A model generated the notes under the pieces. It worked only from the letters and a program-made list of their open reading frames with translations. It ran no database searches and had not been told where the DNA came from. A program made the position numbers and the translations under genes. 64,000 bases of DNA, taken from positions 62,001 to 126,000 of the forward strand of contig PNLP01000017.1 of NCBI GenBank assembly GCA_013823135.1. The letters are read 5' to 3'. This document shows, piece by piece, positions 59,808 to 64,000 of this stretch. Numbering within the stretch: position 1 is the first letter of the stretch; each line of letters begins with the position of its first letter. This DNA is from Planctomycetaceae bacterium. GTDB taxonomy: Bacteria; Planctomycetota; Planctomycetia; Gemmatales; Gemmataceae.

Positions 59808-61091
59808 CTACTTCCGTTGCTGGATAACTACGCGAACGCCTTTCTTGTTCGAGCTGATGATGTCCGGCAACTTGTCGCCGTTGATGTCGGCGACTTCGAA
59901 CTGCGTACCAATCCCCGAATCATCGTCAATCAGCATCGGAGTGAACTGCACGATGCCATCGGCACCCTTGGTGTTCTTGAACCAGTAGATCGACGCGGGG
60001 GCATCGGAACCGGGTTCGCTCTTGCCGTGGCTCCACCAGCGCTTGCCGGTCACGAGGTCGGGGCGGCCGTCGCCGTCGATGTCCACGAAGTGGGCCGCGT
60101 GCGTTTCGGACACCAGCTTCGGGAACAGGTCCATCTTCTGGAACGTCGGGTTCGTGTCCTTATCGCTGCCACGTTGCTTGTGCCACCAGATTCCAAACTT
60201 GTGAGCGGAGGTCGTGATCACGTCGTTCTTGCCGTCGCCGTCCATATCGTAAGCGAACATATCCGCACAGGCTTCGCCGAGGTTCGCCGGGTGGAACACC
60301 CACGGGGTCTTGCCGTCGGCCTTCTCGGGTTGTTCCCACCAGCCCGCGGTGCAAAGCACATCGAGTCGCTTGTCGCCGTTCACGTCGCCGACGCCCAGAC
60401 CGTGGCTGTACCGCTGCGTGGCCGGGATCTCCTTGCGGGTGCCCGCGACTTCTTTCCCGTTCTCGATCTTGGCGGGTGTGCTCGGCTCGCTGACCGGGTG
60501 CATTTCCCACAGTGCGGTTGGGTCTGAACTCGGCGTGAAGTACGCCATTTGCCCCTCGTTCGACTTACCCTTGGGCTGCGCACCCATCAACAGCACCTTT
60601 TTGCCGTTGCCGAGCAGGTCGGTGTAGATCGGGGTCTCGTTGCAGGCCGAATCCCAGATGATGTGCTTCTTCCAGTGAAGCGGCTTGCCGTCTTCGCCGT
60701 TCGCCTTCCCCTTGGGGTTCTCCATCCAGTAGCACGGGGTGCCGGGGTGGTCGATGACGATCAGGTCGGCGAAGCCGTCGCCATTGAAGTCGTCGGACCA
60801 GCAGTTGAACACGCGGCTGTAGTTCCCGAGACCATCCTTGTGATCCTTGAAAGGCTGCATTTCGTGCGCCTTCCAGTCGGGTGCCTCGTACCAGTATTCG
60901 CCGTTCATCACGTCAATCTTGCCGTCCTTGTTCACGTCGCCGATGGCAACGCCTTCGGAGCGGAACTTGGTATCGAGGACGGTCTTCTTCCAGGTGATAC
61001 CGGAATCGGCTTTCTTGTCCTCGGCGGTCGAGTTGCCCGGCAACCCCGCAGCCGCGGCTGCAATGGTGAGGATCAGCAGCATACGAAACAT
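59808..61091 (-). CDS. Exported FG-GAP/VCBS repeat protein
   Basis: 427 residues. ATG 61091 behind AAGGAG gives a signal peptide (MFRMLLILTIAAAAAGLPG). Several beta-propeller blades carry the Asp-rich Ca2+ loops of VCBS/FG-GAP repeats: GDVNKDGKIDVM, DFNGDGFADLIV, GDVNGDKRLDVL, DMDGDGKNDVIT, DIDGDGRPDLVT and DINGDKLPDIIS. It is a secreted or surface propeller, common in Planctomycetes, with unknown ligand. Confidence 0.93.
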   Translation of the reverse strand: MFRMLLILTIAAAAAGLPGNSTAEDKKADSGITWKKTVLDTKFRSEGVAIGDVNKDGKIDVMNGEYWYEAPDWKAHEMQPFKDHKDGLGNYSRVFNCWSDDFNGDGFADLIVIDHPGTPCYWMENPKGKANGEDGKPLHWKKHIIWDSACNETPIYTDLLGNGKKVLLMGAQPKGKSNEGQMAYFTPSSDPTALWEMHPVSEPSTPAKIENGKEVAGTRKEIPATQRYSHGLGVGDVNGDKRLDVLCTAGWWEQPEKADGKTPWVFHPANLGEACADMFAYDMDGDGKNDVITTSAHKFGIWWHKQRGSDKDTNPTFQKMDLFPKLVSETHAAHFVDIDGDGRPDLVTGKRWWSHGKSEPGSDAPASIYWFKNTKGADGIVQFTPMLIDDDSGIGTQFEVADINGDKLPDIISSNKKGVRVVIQQRK

Positions 61092-61190
61092 CGGAGAGGC
61101 TCCTTGGAATGCGAAGAGTGTAGGCGGGTGTGGCTGAAGGAGATTATCGGGCGAGAAGCAAAGCGAAGCAATACGCAACGATGTGATGGA

Positions 61191-61271
61191 CAGGCGAGCG
61201 GGGGTGCGTGAGCCCCCCGAGTGTTTTCGCGAAACCAAGACTCGGGGGACTCACGCACCCCCGCTCGCCTG
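61191..61271. repeat. 32-bp inverted repeat upstream of the VCBS gene
   Basis: Arms 61191-61222 (CAGGCGAGCGGGGGTGCGTG...) and 61240-61271 differ by one base. It is nearly the same module as 26348-26424 and lies 7 bases beyond the stop codon of the VirD4-like gene, where it may act as its terminator. Confidence 0.8.
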
Positions 61272-61277
61272 GAGCAT

Positions 61278-62678
61278 TCACATATCCAGGCTCAGGAATC
61301 GGTGGTTGGAATCGAACCGGCCTTTAAAGGCAGCGTCGCGAAGGTAGTTCGCGCGGGTGTGCCGGGTGATGGGCTGCCCCGTGATCGCCACGAGCATCTC
61401 ATCGGCGTGCAGTTCGCTCGCCAGTTGTGCTTCCATGTCGCCCAACACCGTTCGCCAGCCGACGCGGGCCGCGTGACCAGGCACCCCGAACGCCTGGAGC
61501 ACGGCGGCGTTGTTCACGATCGCTTCCCAGTTGGTGGGGTACAGCCGCATCAACTGGCTGAGATCCTGCCAGAACGTCCACACCTGTAAGCCATAACCCC
61601 GCAGCAAACTCACGGCCTGGGGAAGCAGGTCGAGCGACCCGAGTTGCGCGGCTTCGTCCAGCAGGAACAGTGTGCGTTGCTTCGGGAGCCGATTGCGGCG
61701 CATCACGGTTGTCAGGAGCGTGACGACCCACAGGCGCATCAACCCGCGGTGACTGAGCAGCTTTTCCGGTGGCAGCACGAGGTAAATCGTCATCGGCTTG
61801 TTGTTGAGCAGGTCGCACAGGTCGAACGTGGAGCGTTCCAGGCTCCGCGACACGGCACTGCTGCCCAGGCACTTCACGAACGTCGTGGCGGTGGTGCGGA
61901 TGCACGGCCGGGTCTTGTCGGAAGGCGCGGCGAGGTAGGCGATGAACTCATCGCGTGCCAGCGGCGACATGGTTTTCTTACGGGTGTCGAGCGCGACCGC
62001 GAGTGTGTAGTCGAGGTCGTCGTTGTAAAGCATTTCCCGCAGGCTGCAGAGGTTCCGTTTCTCCAGGGAGTAGCTCGTCGCGATGTCCGCAACCAGCCCG
62101 GCGACCAGTCCGCGGCCGGTGTCTTCCCAGTAGCGGTCCGAGGTGAACTCGTGCCCTACGGCGAGCTGGGCCGCGATCATCTCGGCGTCCGATTCCGGGT
62201 CCGAGCCAGGCACCTTGAACAGGTCGAACGGGTTGAGCCTGTCGGCCTTGTCCTTCGCGGTGACGAGTCCGAACGGGTCGAGCACCACGACCTGCTGCCC
62301 CATTTCGCGGCGATACCGGGCGGTGACCTGATAGTTCTCGCCTTTGATGTCGGTGACAATGACCGAGCCGGGGTACGTGAGCAGCGCCGGGATGATCGCC
62401 CCGACTCCTTTCCCCGCGCCGGTCGGGGCGATCGTCATGAGGTGGCCATCGCCCGGATAGGTGAGAGCGGGGCGGGCTTCTTCACGGGCCGACGACGGCT
62501 TGAACCCGAGCGTGGGGACGTGCTCAGTGCCGTCCCAGCCGAGGAACAGCGCCGAGCCATCGTCCGGGAGTTTGGCTTTCCCGGGAACGGATCGTGCCGT
62601 GCGAGGTTTGCGTTTCCGCCTGGCCTTCTGGCCGCGCGCAGTTTCTTCGGCCGGGTCGATCATGGGAAACTGCTCCAT
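61278..62678 (-). CDS. VirD4/TraG-like type IV coupling ATPase (orphan, soluble)
   Basis: 466 residues from ATG 62678. Walker A IAPTGAGKGVGAIIPALLTY and VIVTDIKGENYQVTARYRRE start the T4SS coupling-protein (TraG/TraD) ATPase; Walker B LFLLDEAAQLGSLDLLPQAV and GYGLQVWTFWQDLSQLMRLY and SLLRGYG complete it. Canonical VirD4 proteins have two N-terminal membrane spans; here the N-terminus is a basic, soluble segment (RKRKPRTARSVPGK). No relaxase or other T4SS gene is in the window. It may be a remnant of a conjugative element or a DNA-moving ATPase with another job. Confidence 0.88.
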   Translation of the reverse strand: MEQFPMIDPAEETARGQKARRKRKPRTARSVPGKAKLPDDGSALFLGWDGTEHVPTLGFKPSSAREEARPALTYPGDGHLMTIAPTGAGKGVGAIIPALLTYPGSVIVTDIKGENYQVTARYRREMGQQVVVLDPFGLVTAKDKADRLNPFDLFKVPGSDPESDAEMIAAQLAVGHEFTSDRYWEDTGRGLVAGLVADIATSYSLEKRNLCSLREMLYNDDLDYTLAVALDTRKKTMSPLARDEFIAYLAAPSDKTRPCIRTTATTFVKCLGSSAVSRSLERSTFDLCDLLNNKPMTIYLVLPPEKLLSHRGLMRLWVVTLLTTVMRRNRLPKQRTLFLLDEAAQLGSLDLLPQAVSLLRGYGLQVWTFWQDLSQLMRLYPTNWEAIVNNAAVLQAFGVPGHAARVGWRTVLGDMEAQLASELHADEMLVAITGQPITRHTRANYLRDAAFKGRFDSNHRFLSLDM

Positions 62679-62786
62679 CGGATGCAGTCGGGTGTAGACC
62701 GGGAGCGGGGGTGAAGATACCCCATTGTACCCGACACGGGAAGGCAAAGAGATGTTCGGAGTTGAGGAGATTGCGATGTGGGTGTT

Positions 62787-62876
62787 GTAGGTTGGTTGTG
62801 GTTTGTTGTGATTTGGTGATGGGATCGGTTGCCATCCCACCTGAATCCAACACCCAATCCACGACAACCAACGAAC
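62787..62876 (-). terminator. Imperfect compound hairpin after the cytochrome gene
   Basis: GTTGGTTGTGG (62791-62801) pairs with CCACGACAACCAAC (about 62859-62872, one bulge), enclosing GATGGGAT/ATCCC. It lies between the cytochrome stop and the VirD4-like start on the same strand and is likely to separate their transcripts. Confidence 0.45.
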
Positions 62877-62958
62877 ACACTTCCCCAAAGTTCAAAACAA
62901 AACCGCCCAGTCAGAGTGATGGCTGGGCGGTTGGAATTGTCACGAACTCATGACCAGA

Positions 62959-63387
62959 TCACTTGTGAGCCTTGTGGCAAGCGCCGCACGAGCCACCGAT
63001 GGCTGCGAGGCCAGCGTTGACGCCCTTGGCGTCCTTCTTGTCGGCGGCTTCGAGCACGGCCTTGGTGCTGGCGGCATACTTCTCGCACAGCGCCTTCCAC
63101 GAATCGGCGTCGCCCTTGGAGGGCTTGTTCTTGCCGAGAGCTTCGCCGAAGAAGGCCAGTGTCTTGGCGTACTTCTGAGCGTCTTCCCACTTGCCGTCCT
63201 TGGTCGCGGTCTTGATCTTGGCGAGGTAGGCGTCGGTCCCCTTGTGGCCCTTGGCCATAATTTCCTTAATATCCGGCACTTCGTCCTTCTTGTCCTGTGG
63301 GCTGGCGGTGGCTGCGCCGTACGCCAGCAGCGTCGCGGTCAGACCCAGAGCGGCTACCAAACTCACCCGAATAAGCTTGCGCAACAT
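62959..63387 (-). CDS. Exported c-type cytochrome (cytochrome c'-like)
   Basis: 142 residues. The signal peptide MLRKLIRVSLVAALGLTATL is followed by a soluble four-helix-type domain rich in Lys/Ala/Asp, ending in the heme-binding GGSCGACHKAHK (CxxCH) at the extreme C-terminus. A C-terminal heme motif after helices is the mark of the cytochrome c'/cytochrome c556 class. It is a periplasmic one-heme protein, probably an electron carrier or gas-binding protein. Confidence 0.9.
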   Translation of the reverse strand: MLRKLIRVSLVAALGLTATLLAYGAATASPQDKKDEVPDIKEIMAKGHKGTDAYLAKIKTATKDGKWEDAQKYAKTLAFFGEALGKNKPSKGDADSWKALCEKYAASTKAVLEAADKKDAKGVNAGLAAIGGSCGACHKAHK

Positions 63388-63758
63388 CGATGCACCTTTT
63401 CTTTCACACGAGACCGTCCGAACGCGGTTCGGGCGAACGTCACCCGTTCCGCGCGCAGACTGTATTCAGGTCGTGGGGTGTGTGCCCCACGACTTCGCGA
63501 GTTTGTGGAAAGTGGCCTACGGCGGGAATCGAACCCGCGATCGACTGGACTACCGGGAAGGACGCCCGGCCGGATCGTTGCCAATCATCGAGAGCGTGGG
63601 GTTCCTCTCACAGAATCACCTCTCGCGTCCGGCCGTCCATCGCGACAGTCGTTGTAACGCCGATCTCTCGCCGGTTGAGACGCGGGCCGTTCGGGGGATA
63701 TTCACCGAAACCCGACGCAAATCGCGCAGGTCCAGCGACGATACCGGAACGAACGGCC
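63388..63758. other. Intergenic region with a tRNA T-arm-like fragment
   Basis: On the minus strand 63538-63522 reads GCGGGTTCGATTCCCGC, the T-arm sequence of a tRNA, followed by CGTAGGCCA. No matching 5' acceptor strand, D-arm or anticodon arm is found, so this is a remnant or coincidental. No gene is seen. Confidence 0.5.
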
Positions 63759-64000
63759 TTAGCGTTTGGGTGGCGGAGGCTGCGGGGGATGGGAGAAGCT
63801 GGCGGGAATTCGATCGGGAACACGATCGGCGGGCACATCCAGCGTTGCGAACCACCGAGTCGGCAGTTCCACGTCCGGCGAAATGGCAGGTTCAACGGTT
63901 GAGGAGGTCGGTGAGCGGTCGCACGAGCACTTGTGAGCGGAACTCAGCACCGGGGCCGTTGTCGGAACGACTTCCGTGGCCTTCGTTTCGGATTTCGCTT
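63759..64000 (-). CDS. C-terminal end of an unknown protein (continues beyond the window)
   Basis: The frame is open from the right window edge to the stop at 63759, about 79 residues. It is rich in Ser, Thr and Pro and ends with FSHPPQPPPPKR. One Cys pair (KCSC) is visible. No family can be named from this part. Confidence 0.5.
   Translation of the reverse strand, partial: AKSETKATEVVPTTAPVLSSAHKCSCDRSPTSSTVEPAISPDVELPTRWFATLDVPADRVPDRIPASFSHPPQPPPPKR

Noticed and set aside
63500..63600. Possible tRNA on the minus strand (T-arm GCGGGTTCGATTCCCGC)
   Set aside because: No complementary 5' acceptor strand, D-arm or anticodon stem could be found within 100 bases, so a full cloverleaf is not supported.

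Overview
The window looks like a chromosome segment of a GC-rich planctomycete, most likely a Gemmata relative. The evidence is family content and is inference: secreted type I sulfatases, an FG-GAP/VCBS repeat protein, a zinc-ribbon/single-TM/coiled-coil protein, many ABC exporters, a cytochrome c with a C-terminal CxxCH, an ECF-type sigma factor, and numerous long perfect intergenic palindromes. No rRNA, complete tRNA or CRISPR array is visible.

Layout. 1-11.3 kb: leuS (5' part only), a Na+/Ca2+ exchanger, an MFS carrier, a TerB-like protein, rpsR, an ABC-2 permease, a CapA-like phosphoesterase, a PIG-L-like protein, a glycosyltransferase/sulfotransferase fusion and an MlaE permease. 11.3-28 kb: an exported SPOR-like protein, a NadD-like nucleotidyltransferase, a parvulin lipoprotein, mfd, a LolD-type ATPase, a structured-RNA candidate, ahcY behind an S-adenosylhomocysteine riboswitch, a class II photolyase, an ABC ATPase/permease pair and an intact sulfatase. 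28.1-53.4 kb: an acquired island bounded by a small serine recombinase on the left and a large serine integrase on the right, the latter abutting a sulfatase truncated at the junction. 53.4-64 kb: a four-gene regulatory operon (CxxC mini-protein, degenerate sigma54-activator-like protein, receiver-like protein lacking its Asp, two-cluster ferredoxin), a sigma factor, a VCBS protein, an orphan VirD4/TraG-like ATPase and a c-type cytochrome.

The island carries a complete type 1-order BREX operon (brxA-brxB-brxC-pglX-pglZ-brxL, 33.86-48.14 kb) with overlapping or nearly abutting start and stop codons. Two things are unusual. The PglX methyltransferase continues in frame past its normal C-terminus into a complete SMC/AAA_21-type ATPase, giving a 1450-residue protein. 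The next gene, overlapping it by ATGA and sitting before pglZ, encodes a TOPRIM-like protein. An ATPase plus TOPRIM nuclease is the architecture of PARIS/OLD-type abortive systems, so this locus looks like BREX with a toxic guard module built onto its methyltransferase. Upstream lie an AT-rich two-gene module of unknown function, a frameshifted DUF4365 nuclease remnant, and an XRE repressor facing three palindromic operators.

Other points of interest are a palindromic repeat inserted in frame into both mfd and the photolyase, an extended-hairpin RNA candidate next to ahcY, and several families of intergenic inverted repeats. Coordinates come from reading the sequence. Functional calls rest on motif recognition, with no database search.
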